A stretch of DNA of 5,058 nucleotides from Spirochaetales bacterium (GTDB lineage: Bacteria; Spirochaetota; Spirochaetia; DSM-27196; SLST01): assembly GCA_030642995.1 (NCBI GenBank), contig DAOWMR010000245.1, positions 1-5,058 of the forward strand. Reading direction: 5' to 3'. Made by a program: the position numbers and the translations under genes. Positions within the stretch are counted from its first letter, which is position 1, and each line of letters opens with the position of its first letter. A model generated the notes under the pieces. That model made no database searches. It was not told the DNA's origin and was given only the letters and a program-made list of their open reading frames with translations. Shown here in pieces: positions 1-5,058 of the stretch.

Positions 1-1
1 G

Positions 2-1189
2 GAAGGCCTCCATCGCCGGGCATCTACTCATGCTGCGGGAATCGTCATTGGTCGTGATGAGTTGGCCGAGTACGTGCCGTTGTGGCGAGACGCGAGGACC
101 GGTCAGATCGCGACCCAGTACACGATGGACTACCTCGAAGAGTGTGGCCTGGTGAAGATGGACTTCCTGGGGCTGCGGACTCTGACTGTCATGGAGAACA
201 CCAGGAAACTGCTGCGCGCTCAAGGGATCGAGATCGATCTGGACGCGATTCCGGACGACGACGCACCCACATTCGAACTCCTGAGCCGGGGGCAGAACAA
301 GTGCGTGTTCCAATTCGAAAGCTCGGGAATGGGCGTTCTCCTCAGGCGAATGAAACCTAGCAGGTTAGAACACCTCATTGCACTCACCGCGATCTACCGC
401 CCCGGCCCGATGGAAGACATCGATCATTACATCGACGCACGGAGTGGACGTGCTTCCATTGCCTACCCGATGCCGCGGTTGGAGCCCATCCTACGAGAGA
501 CGTACGGTCTCGTCGTGTACCAGGAGCAGATACTGGAAATCCTACAGCTCGTCGCCGGGTTCTCATTCGGACAGGCAGATTTCCTGAGACGCACGTTGGG
601 CAAAAAGCATGCCGAGGAAGTGGCGCGAATGAAGAATTCGTATCTGGAAGGGACGACGGCTCACGGCGTTTCAACAAGAGATGCCCGGGCAATCCTCACA
701 CTTCTCGAGCAATCTGCCGGACATGCATTCAACAAATCACACGCGGCGGCGTACACGCTCCTCGGGTACCGAACGGCATATCTGAAAGCCCACCACCCTG
801 TTGAGTTCATGGCCGCGAATCTCACATCGGAGATCAACAATCCAGACATGTTCGCCGACTACATGGCAGAAGCCGAGAAGATGTTCATCGAAGTGATCCC
901 GCCGGACGTCAACACCAGTGAGAAGTTCTTCGGAGTGCGCGACGGGAAGATCGTCTACGGTCTCGCAGGTATCCGGAGGGTACGCAGGGATGCCATTGAC
1001 GAGATACTGGGCAAGCGCTCGTCGGGAGGTCCCTTCCGATCATTTGCCGATTTCATGCGACGCGTTGACACACGGATTGTGAACCGGAAGGTGGTGGCGG
1101 CACTCGTGAAGAGCGAAGTGTTCGATTCCCTGGGAGAATCCAGATCCGCGCTGCTGGGCAGACTCGACAAGACGCTCGGCCATGAGTGA
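2..1189 (+). CDS. dnaE: DNA polymerase III alpha subunit (DnaE family), 5' end outside window, C-terminus unusually short
   Basis: This is the 3' part (395 codons) of a replicative C-family DNA polymerase, which adds dNTPs at the fork. The reading frame is open from base 2, so the first visible TTG/GTG codons are not starts. The text runs collinear with DnaE: STHAAGIVIG near residue 8, GLVKMDFLGLRTL with the third catalytic Asp (fragment residue 54, matching E. coli Asp555 by alignment from memory), CVFQFESSGM, YRPGPMEDI, VVYQEQILEI, FNKSHAAAY (bases 728-754) and HPVEFMAANL. Next comes a helix-hairpin-helix-like region (bases 959-997) and the conserved NRKVVAALVKSEVFDSLG stretch. The two other catalytic Asps lie upstream of the window. 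The protein then stops after about 15 more residues. In E. coli DnaE the internal beta-clamp motif, OB fold and tau-binding domain follow this point, and I found none of them here or in the next 350 bases. It could be a recent 3' truncation, a divergent second copy or a naturally short lineage form. The long intact frame argues against old decay. Family assignment is firm; functional state is uncertain. Confidence 0.93.
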   Translation, partial: EGLHRRASTHAAGIVIGRDELAEYVPLWRDARTGQIATQYTMDYLEECGLVKMDFLGLRTLTVMENTRKLLRAQGIEIDLDAIPDDDAPTFELLSRGQNKCVFQFESSGMGVLLRRMKPSRLEHLIALTAIYRPGPMEDIDHYIDARSGRASIAYPMPRLEPILRETYGLVVYQEQILEILQLVAGFSFGQADFLRRTLGKKHAEEVARMKNSYLEGTTAHGVSTRDARAILTLLEQSAGHAFNKSHAAAYTLLGYRTAYLKAHHPVEFMAANLTSEINNPDMFADYMAEAEKMFIEVIPPDVNTSEKFFGVRDGKIVYGLAGIRRVRRDAIDEILGKRSSGGPFRSFADFMRRVDTRIVNRKVVAALVKSEVFDSLGESRSALLGRLDKTLGHE

Positions 1190-1340
1190 TCGCGGGGTAT
1201 GGGCTTTTGGGGCGTGAGCCTTGTAGGTTTCTTGTGGCGCATGAGCAACACAATCAACGATTTCGGCGAATGGCACCCAAGGAGAACGCTTCCAAGCTGG
1301 CGGTGGCGTACGCTGACCGTGTAATCGCCGCGTTCGTGGG

Positions 1341-1361
1341 CGGTGATGGTTTCACCGTTTA
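1341..1361 (+). terminator. weak terminator-like hairpin downstream of dnaE
   Basis: A perfect 6-bp stem (CGGTGA / TCACCG, 1341-1346 with 1352-1357) closes a 5-base loop and is followed by TTTAT. The stem is short and the U-run poor, so it is at best a weak intrinsic terminator. It sits 150 bases after the dnaE stop. Confidence 0.25.
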
Positions 1362-1437
1362 TCTCGCGGGCGAACACATGTCCGGCCTTCTTGCCCGCCT
1401 CCGTCGGTTTTTCTTGTCCAGGCGGTGCTTTCGTGGG

Positions 1438-1466
1438 TTACGCACCGCCGCCGCTGCTGCTACAAT
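1438..1466 (+). promoter_or_regulatory. possible extended -10 promoter for the DUF6946-like gene
   Basis: TGCTACAAT at 1458-1466 fits an extended -10 (TGn followed by TACAAT, 5 of 6 to TATAAT). The -35 position 17 bases upstream (1438-1443, TTACGC) is poor, which is tolerable for extended -10 promoters. Transcription would begin near 1473, giving a leader of about 65 bases that includes the hairpin at 1478-1496. The sigma preferences of this host are unknown. Confidence 0.35.
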
Positions 1467-1477
1467 AGGGTCAGCGT

Positions 1478-1496
1478 CGGGACGGGAGGTGTCCCG
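1478..1496 (+). promoter_or_regulatory. leader hairpin upstream of the DUF6946-like gene
   Basis: CGGGAC (1478-1483) pairs perfectly with GTCCCG (1491-1496) around a 7-base loop GGGAGGT that itself resembles a Shine-Dalgarno sequence. It lies about 40 bases before the ATG, and no U-run follows, so it is not a terminator. It may be an mRNA 5' structure or an operator-like dyad. No regulator can be assigned. Confidence 0.3.
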
Positions 1497-1538
1497 GGGG
1501 TTGTGGTAGTGTCATTGACGTCGGACATTGGAGGAACG

Positions 1539-2216
1539 ATGGCAAGAATCTTCATCCCATCGGCTGGCCCCGGAGACTGGAAGGCTCTGTTGGCCGATCC
1601 AGAGAATCAATGGGCGCGTGGTTTCTCTGCGCGTTCACTCGCTAACGCATGGGAAGGCACGGATGGTTTCCCGCCCGAGATCTCCGCCGTGCTTCAACAG
1701 AGCCCGTCACTACGCGGACTCAATCCACTATTTATTTTCCCTGAATGGAAGGTGCCACTCCCAGGAGGAAGCACTGCTTCACAGAATGATGTGTGGGTTC
1801 TCGCGAAGTGTGATTCCGGCTTGGTCTCAATTTCCGTTGAAGGAAAGGTCAACGAGCCATTTGGTGAGAACCTGGCAAAGTGGAAAGCCACTGCCTCGGA
1901 AGGCAAACTGAAGCGGCTCACGTACTTGGCTGAGGTCCTGGGGGTAGAGGAGCCAATACCGGATACCATCTACTATCAACTCCTGCATCGAACTGCCTCC
2001 GCCGTTATCGAAGCGGAGCGCTTGGGGGCGACACAGGCCGCCATGTTGGTCCACTCATTCAGCTCGACAAATCGATGGTTCGAAAAGTTCAGCGCATTCG
2101 TAGCTTTATTCAACGCCACAGCGGCGATCGGTGAGTTGTCATCGGTGACGGCGCGTGGCGGGATTCCACTTCATCTTGCCTGGGTTCACGGAGATGAGCG
2201 ATTCCTCGATGTGTAA
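1539..2216 (+). CDS. DUF6946-like protein, possible PD-(D/E)XK-fold nuclease
   Basis: This is a 225-residue soluble protein with no signal peptide or membrane segment. I chose the ATG at 1539 because GGAGG (1530-1534) lies 4 bases upstream and the recognisable homology begins at SAGPGDW (residues 8-14). The frame is open further upstream to a TTG at 1425, but that part has no family-like sequence. Conserved-looking blocks are GPGDWKALLADPENQW near residue 11, a GFSARSLANAWEG block near 28, an LPGG..ASQNDVWVL block near 74, VEGKVNEPFG near 100, the YYQLLHRTASA block near 145, and LVHSFS followed by WF near 170-181. I recognise this pattern from memory as DUF6946, a family without a settled function. 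Asp84 followed by Glu101-Gly-Lys103 has the spacing of a PD-(D/E)XK nuclease active site; that fold is inference. The phosphorothioate-type HNH restriction gene begins 103 bases downstream on the same strand, which suggests a shared defence role. Confidence 0.8.
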   Translation: MARIFIPSAGPGDWKALLADPENQWARGFSARSLANAWEGTDGFPPEISAVLQQSPSLRGLNPLFIFPEWKVPLPGGSTASQNDVWVLAKCDSGLVSISVEGKVNEPFGENLAKWKATASEGKLKRLTYLAEVLGVEEPIPDTIYYQLLHRTASAVIEAERLGATQAAMLVHSFSSTNRWFEKFSAFVALFNATAAIGELSSVTARGGIPLHLAWVHGDERFLDV

Positions 2217-2299
2217 GTGGTGGATTCGATGGAAGGGCTGAAGCAGACGAGCTGGCTTGGTCAGTTCAGATGGTATGGAGCACAGAGAGGATAGTTGGG

Positions 2300-2305
2300 T
2301 AGAAT
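2300..2305 (+). promoter_or_regulatory. possible -10 element just upstream of the HNH gene
   Basis: TAGAAT matches TATAAT at 5 of 6 positions and lies 14 bases before the ATG at 2320. Transcription would begin about 8 bases before the start codon, giving a nearly leaderless mRNA. The spaced -35 region (about 2277-2282) does not match consensus. This would fit the lack of a normal ribosome binding site for the HNH gene, but the element is short enough to occur by chance. Confidence 0.25.
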
Positions 2306-2319
2306 AGTCCCTGCCGGAA

Positions 2320-3204
2320 ATGGGTATCGTAGAAAGCTTCGGCAATCTGAACGTATGGACTCGCGGGGATGAGCGCGCACCCCACAAACCGCTGCTGCTA
2401 CTCTACGTGATTGGGCAGTATCTTAATCACCAACCGCGATTGCTGCCGTTCAGCCGCATCGAGGCACCACTCAAACAATTACTCATTGACTTCGGCCCAC
2501 ATCGAAAGGCCTATCATCCCGAATTGCCATTCTGGCACCTTCAGACGGATGGTTTCTGGGAGCTTGAGAACGTCAATCTGCCCACGGAGAGAATTGGCAG
2601 CGCCTCGGTCAAGAAGAAGATCTTAATAGATGCAGATGCCCATGGCGGCCTTTCGCCAGAATTCTACAACGGCATTCAGAATCCACACGTGGCGGCTGAA
2701 GCCATCCGGATACTCCTCGAAAGGAACTTCCCCGACTCCGCCCATGAAGACATCCTCCGTGCCGTTGGCATCGATCTCGGATATCTGGTCTTCCGGCGGA
2801 AGCGTGATTCAAAGTTCCGCGAGGAAGTTCTGCGCGCCTACGAGAACTCGTGCGCAATCTGTGGTTTCACGAGTCGCATCGGGCATGCACTGGTTGGTAT
2901 TGAGGCGGCTCACATCAAGTGGCATCAGGCGGGCGGGCCGGATACCCATCCCAACGGACTGGCGCTTTGCTCGCTGCACCACAAGTTATTCGATCGCGGG
3001 ATGATCACCTTTACCGAAGACTATCGGATCCTGGTATCCGAAATGGCTACTGGCTCAGCAATGTTTCAGCACCTGGTCTTGGACTTCCACGGCCGAGAGC
3101 TGAATATGCCGGTGCGGTCGGCGTACAACCCTGATCTGCAATTCATCGAATGGCATGTGAAAGAGGTGTTTCACTCGCCGGGTAGAGAGCTAAAAACCGC
3201 GTAG
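2320..3204 (+). CDS. SBD-HNH type IV restriction endonuclease, probably phosphorothioate-DNA-dependent (ScoMcrA/SprMcrA-like)
   Basis: This 294-residue cytoplasmic protein has two domains. Residues about 18-150 resemble the sulfur-binding domain that recognises phosphorothioated DNA: RAPHKPLLLL near 19, FGPHR near 58, HPELPFWHL near 66, DGFWEL near 77 and FPDSAHEDILRAVG near 137. Residues about 165-290 form an HNH (beta-beta-alpha metal) nuclease. Cys178-x2-Cys181 and Cys217-x2-His220 are the likely structural zinc ligands, while His198 (EAAHI), Asn212 (NGLALC) and His221 (LHHKLFDRG) form the HNH triad. The C-terminal FHGRELNMP and EWHVKEVF blocks also match this family as I remember it. Enzymes of this build cut DNA carrying Dnd-type sulfur modification, protecting an unmodified host; both domains look intact. 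The ATG at 2320 is the first start after an in-frame TAG at 2305, and it lacks a good Shine-Dalgarno sequence. No dnd genes lie in the window. The sequence preference around the modified site cannot be read from the sequence. Confidence 0.9.
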   Translation: MGIVESFGNLNVWTRGDERAPHKPLLLLYVIGQYLNHQPRLLPFSRIEAPLKQLLIDFGPHRKAYHPELPFWHLQTDGFWELENVNLPTERIGSASVKKKILIDADAHGGLSPEFYNGIQNPHVAAEAIRILLERNFPDSAHEDILRAVGIDLGYLVFRRKRDSKFREEVLRAYENSCAICGFTSRIGHALVGIEAAHIKWHQAGGPDTHPNGLALCSLHHKLFDRGMITFTEDYRILVSEMATGSAMFQHLVLDFHGRELNMPVRSAYNPDLQFIEWHVKEVFHSPGRELKTA

Positions 3205-3360
3205 CGTACCTTGTGTGCCCCGTGCTCAGCTATCACGCCTGAGAACAACCGCCAACTGCTGCAACAGAACTACTGGTACCGCTTCGCAAAAAAACAAACG
3301 GCAACAGGACATCCGGGACACCCTGTGACCCTCCGCCCGTGTACAGTTGACCCATCCACT

Positions 3361-3365
3361 GGAGG
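3361..3365 (+). promoter_or_regulatory. ribosome binding site deciding the start of the 139-residue gene
   Basis: GGAGG, extended to GGAGGTGA, stands 5 bases before the ATG at 3371. It makes that ATG a better start than the in-frame TTG at 3347. Confidence 0.7.
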
Positions 3366-3370
3366 TGAGT

Positions 3371-3790
3371 ATGGACGAGCGGGAGTTCTGGTCGATTGTT
3401 TCGGAGATAGGATGGCCGAAGACTCATTACGATGCCGGAAAGCGATGGTTCATGGAGCATGTCACGCCCGAGAGGGCCGGGGAGTTCCGTGAACTCCATT
3501 CCGCAATGAGGAGCACGCTCCGGCGAGTAGCAAACTCCGACGCGGTCTGCGACTCCTGGGATGACACCGTGGCGCACATTGTGGGCCTGGGCGAGGACGA
3601 GTTCCGTCGCCACTGTGACGATCCCTCACTCATTGCCAAGCGAGAAGCGGATGGACAATACCGGGAGAGCTTTACCTATTGCATTCCCTTCCAAGAGGAC
3701 TATGACCTTGTCACCGACGCCGGCTTCGGCCACAACAGACCGGCTGCCGGAGATCACCGGCCCATCCACGCCAGAATCCTCTGTCAATAG
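3371..3790 (+). CDS. hypothetical protein of 139 residues
   Basis: I do not recognise this protein with confidence. It is rich in charged and aromatic residues, appears soluble, and has no signal peptide or membrane segment. The opening MDEREFWSIV and the later DEFRRHCDDPSLI (about residues 76-88) loosely recall DUF4240-type proteins, but the Gly/Cys-rich centre of that family is missing, so this is a weak likeness. Residues 60-113 (CDSWDD, then FTYCIPFQEDYDLV) look well constrained. The last 20 or so residues look less protein-like, so the C-terminus could be altered or frameshifted; an alternative + frame stays open to 3803. The strong ribosome binding site and the open frame support a real gene. 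It sits between the restriction gene (166 bases upstream) and the DHH gene (65 bases downstream), and a defence accessory role is possible but unsupported. Confidence 0.65.
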   Translation: MDEREFWSIVSEIGWPKTHYDAGKRWFMEHVTPERAGEFRELHSAMRSTLRRVANSDAVCDSWDDTVAHIVGLGEDEFRRHCDDPSLIAKREADGQYRESFTYCIPFQEDYDLVTDAGFGHNRPAAGDHRPIHARILCQ

Positions 3791-3824
3791 CGCCTCTCGG
3801 TGAGCGCGTATATACTCGCCATGA

Positions 3825-3841
3825 GGTTGCGGCGAGCAACC
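3825..3841 (+). promoter_or_regulatory. leader hairpin just before the DHH gene ribosome binding site
   Basis: GGTTGC (3825-3830) pairs perfectly with GCAACC (3836-3841) around the loop GGCGA. GGGAGG of the ribosome binding site (3846-3851) begins 4 bases later, so the structure could influence translation start or mark the mRNA 5' end. A TATACT -10-like hexamer lies at 3811-3816, but no matching -35 was found. With no U-run it is not a terminator. Confidence 0.3.
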
Positions 3842-3855
3842 GCACGGGAGGAACA

Positions 3856-4845
3856 ATGGCTCGGATTGACGAACTGGTAGAATTGCTCAAGCAGGCGCCC
3901 GATGAGGTGTTCATCCAACCGCACAATGTCCCTGACCCGGATGCGATTGCCGCGAGTTTCGGGCTTCAGCAATTGCTGGCCAAATTTGGTGTGCCGGGCG
4001 AGATTGTCTACGAGGACGAGATTGAGAAGGCCAACAGCCTTGCCATGCTCGAGGCATTTGGAATCACCATGCGGCACGCCGCCGACATAGACACGCTTGG
4101 TGCGGAGGACTGGACGGTGCTGGTGGATGTGCAGAAGTCCAACGCTAACTACACAGATCTCGTCACCGACGAAGTAGCCTGCATCGATCATCACCAGTAC
4201 AACGGGCCGCAGGGATATCGATTTGAAGATGTACGGCCGGAGGTGGGCTCCTGCAGCGCCATCATCGCCGAATACTTCAAGGAAGCATCCGTCACTCCCA
4301 ACAGCAAGGTTGCGACGGCTCTCGTCTACGGCATCTTCATGGACACTCGAGATCTCACCCGCGGGACCAGCCCCCTGGATATCGACATGTTCTACTGGCT
4401 CTACAGAAGCGCGGACATGTCGCTGATCTCGCAACTCAAGAGCAACGAGCTCTCCTTTGGCGATCTGAAGGACTATGCAAGAGCTTTCGAGTCAGTGGAA
4501 ATCTACGGCGAGGTCGGGTTCCTTCCGCTGGAAAACGGCAACGATTCCCTGCTCGGGGCCGCCAGCGACATTGTGATAAGCGTTGCCGGGGTCAACGTTG
4601 TAGTGAGCTACGCCATACGGGAGACCGGCGTGAAGTACTCCACCCGCAGCAACATTCCGGCCGTGAATGCGGGGGACCTGGTGCGGTACATCGTGGATGG
4701 TCACGGCATCGGTGGCGGTCACGACTCCATGGCAGGCGGCTTCGTGAAGCGGGATCGATTGCCTGTCGGGAAGGGCGTTGACACGTTCAGCCGGGTGCGC
4801 GCCGTCGCCTTTGTTGAGCAGGCGCTGTCCGCCGCACAGGGTTAG
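3856..4845 (+). CDS. DHH/DHHA1 family phosphoesterase (NrnA-like oligoribonuclease / pAp phosphatase)
   Basis: This complete 329-residue cytoplasmic enzyme is of the usual length for NrnA-type proteins. These metal-dependent (typically Mn2+) phosphoesterases degrade short oligonucleotides or dephosphorylate pAp, or cleave cyclic dinucleotide products in related subfamilies. The N-terminal DHH domain carries H23-N-V-P-D27-P-D29-A, the Asp of VDVQ at 91, the signature D111-H112-H113, and GIFMDT with Asp163. The C-terminal DHHA1 domain carries the substrate-binding GIGGGHDSMAGG motif at 284-295, with His289. All metal ligands expected for the family are present, so it should be active. The start ATG follows GGGAGG at 3846-3851 with good spacing. 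Which substrate it prefers (nanoRNA, pAp or pApA-like dinucleotides) cannot be told from sequence. I leave the symbol blank because several DHH subfamilies share these motifs. It appears to be a standalone gene, convergent with a probable minus-strand gene. Confidence 0.93.
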   Translation: MARIDELVELLKQAPDEVFIQPHNVPDPDAIAASFGLQQLLAKFGVPGEIVYEDEIEKANSLAMLEAFGITMRHAADIDTLGAEDWTVLVDVQKSNANYTDLVTDEVACIDHHQYNGPQGYRFEDVRPEVGSCSAIIAEYFKEASVTPNSKVATALVYGIFMDTRDLTRGTSPLDIDMFYWLYRSADMSLISQLKSNELSFGDLKDYARAFESVEIYGEVGFLPLENGNDSLLGAASDIVISVAGVNVVVSYAIRETGVKYSTRSNIPAVNAGDLVRYIVDGHGIGGGHDSMAGGFVKRDRLPVGKGVDTFSRVRAVAFVEQALSAAQG

Positions 4846-4947
4846 GCCGGCGCCGCAGCCGGGGACAGGTGGCTCGTGTTGCTCACGTGGTTGATTGGGA
4901 TCAGCATTGCGCTGGGTGTCGACATCATCGCGATTCTGGCCATTTGA
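4846..4947 (+). other. short hydrophobic reading frame directly after the DHH stop codon
   Basis: The frame immediately after the DHH TAG stays open for 33 codons to a TGA at 4945. It encodes a short Ala/Gly-rich linker, then about 25 hydrophobic residues (WLVLLTWLIGISIALGVD and onward) resembling one membrane helix. An internal GTG at 4876 could start a 23-residue peptide, but it has no good ribosome binding site. A 5-bp stem, CCGGC/GCCGG (4847-4851 with 4858-4862), lies just after the stop and has no U-run. An open frame this short can easily arise by chance. Confidence 0.15.
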
Positions 4948-4956
4948 CCGCTCTCC

Positions 4957-5058
4957 TCACGCCACATCATACCTCACCGCCCGCACCGCTCCGCCGTCCT
5001 GAACCGGCTCGGGCTCGCCGTCAAAACTCGGATCCTCGTCGTAGACGAGCAGGAAGCC
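4957..5058 (-). CDS. C-terminal end of an unidentified minus-strand gene (partial)
   Basis: Read leftward from base 5058, a frame of 33 codons ends in TGA at 4959-4957. The translation begins GFLLVYDEDPSFDGEPEPV and ends AVRAVRYDVA. It is acidic, has a normal amino-acid mix and a high share of G or C at third positions, so it looks like a real protein tail. The gene would converge on the DHH gene with a 111-base gap. The fragment is too short to name, and the opposite strand is also open in one frame here, so the call stays tentative. Confidence 0.45.
   Translation of the reverse strand, partial: GFLLVYDEDPSFDGEPEPVQDGGAVRAVRYDVA

Larger units (their letters stand above)
1190..1538. other. 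349-base intergenic stretch without a convincing gene
   Basis: No recognisable protein is encoded between the dnaE stop and the next supported start. I looked for DnaE C-terminal remnants (clamp motif, OB fold) in the + frames and saw none. A 107-codon + frame opens with a GTG overlapping the dnaE stop by four bases, but its translation is low-complexity toward the end (runs of Ala and Arg) and matches nothing I know. It also runs through the promoter-like and hairpin elements below. The stretch holds a terminator-like stem at 1341-1361, a -10-like sequence at 1458-1466 and a leader hairpin at 1478-1496. No tRNA-like or att-like repeat was seen. Confidence 0.6.

Noticed and set aside
955..1377. 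140-codon minus-strand frame across the dnaE 3' end and the intergenic stretch
   Set aside because: Most of it is antisense to conserved DnaE sequence, and the remainder shows no protein family signal or start signal.
1186..1509. 107-codon + frame with a GTG overlapping the dnaE stop by 4 bases
   Set aside because: The overlap looks operon-like, but there is no good ribosome binding site, the end is Ala/Arg low complexity, no family is recognisable, and it overlaps a promoter-like sequence and a hairpin.
3205..3370. Intergenic bases after the HNH gene, including the A-rich run at about 3288-3298
   Set aside because: I looked for a terminator, a promoter with paired -35/-10 and a small gene. 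The A-run could serve as a U-run for minus-strand transcription, but no stable GC stem precedes it, and the -10-like TACAGT at 3342-3347 has no -35.
3784..4434. 216-codon minus-strand frame opposite the DHH gene
   Set aside because: It is antisense to a fully convincing DHH domain with all catalytic motifs, and its translation resembles no known protein. It is a shadow of the GC-biased codons.
4842..4943. 33-codon minus-strand frame starting ATGGCCAGAATC (MARI) with GAGGAG upstream
   Set aside because: It has a tidy start and purine-rich upstream stretch, but it is very short, Ser/Pro/Ala-rich, unrecognised, and lies antisense to the equally open hydrophobic frame. Chance is likely.
1..5058. 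CRISPR array, tRNA/rRNA gene, insertion sequence ends, retron-like or tandem repeats
   Set aside because: I saw no regularly spaced repeats, cloverleaf arms, terminal inverted repeats with flanking duplications, or transposase/integrase motifs on either strand.

Overview
The window looks like bacterial chromosome of moderately high GC, from an organism I cannot place below domain. It is gene-dense, with good Shine-Dalgarno sequences (GGAGG types) and ATG starts. Four genes are complete, one is cut by each window edge, and all but the last lie on the + strand. No tRNA, rRNA, transposase, integrase or CRISPR array was seen.

Layout. (1) 2-1189: the 3' part of a DNA polymerase III alpha subunit gene (dnaE family). 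It enters from the left edge and stops unusually early, just after the helix-hairpin-helix region, so the usual beta-clamp motif, OB fold and tau-binding end are absent. (2) 1190-1538: a 349-base stretch with no convincing gene. It holds a terminator-like hairpin, an extended -10-like sequence and a leader hairpin. (3) 1539-2216: a 225-residue protein that I recognise as DUF6946-like, with a possible PD-(D/E)XK nuclease signature. (4) 2320-3204: a 294-residue protein with an N-terminal sulfur-binding-type domain and a C-terminal HNH nuclease. This is the architecture of type IV restriction enzymes that cut phosphorothioate-modified DNA (ScoMcrA/SprMcrA group). (5) 3371-3790: a 139-residue protein of unknown function. 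(6) 3856-4845: a complete DHH/DHHA1 phosphoesterase, NrnA-like. (7) 4957-5058, minus strand: the probable C-terminal end of an unidentified gene convergent with the DHH gene.

How they fit together. Genes 3 and 4 are codirectional neighbours and are the most interesting pair: a phosphorothioate-dependent HNH restriction enzyme beside a possible second nuclease, with no dnd or ssp modification genes in view. They lie directly downstream of a prematurely ended dnaE, so this may be the edge of a small defence island. No mobility gene or att repeat is visible to prove insertion. The DHH phosphoesterase is probably ordinary housekeeping RNA/nucleotide turnover and need not be linked to the defence genes.
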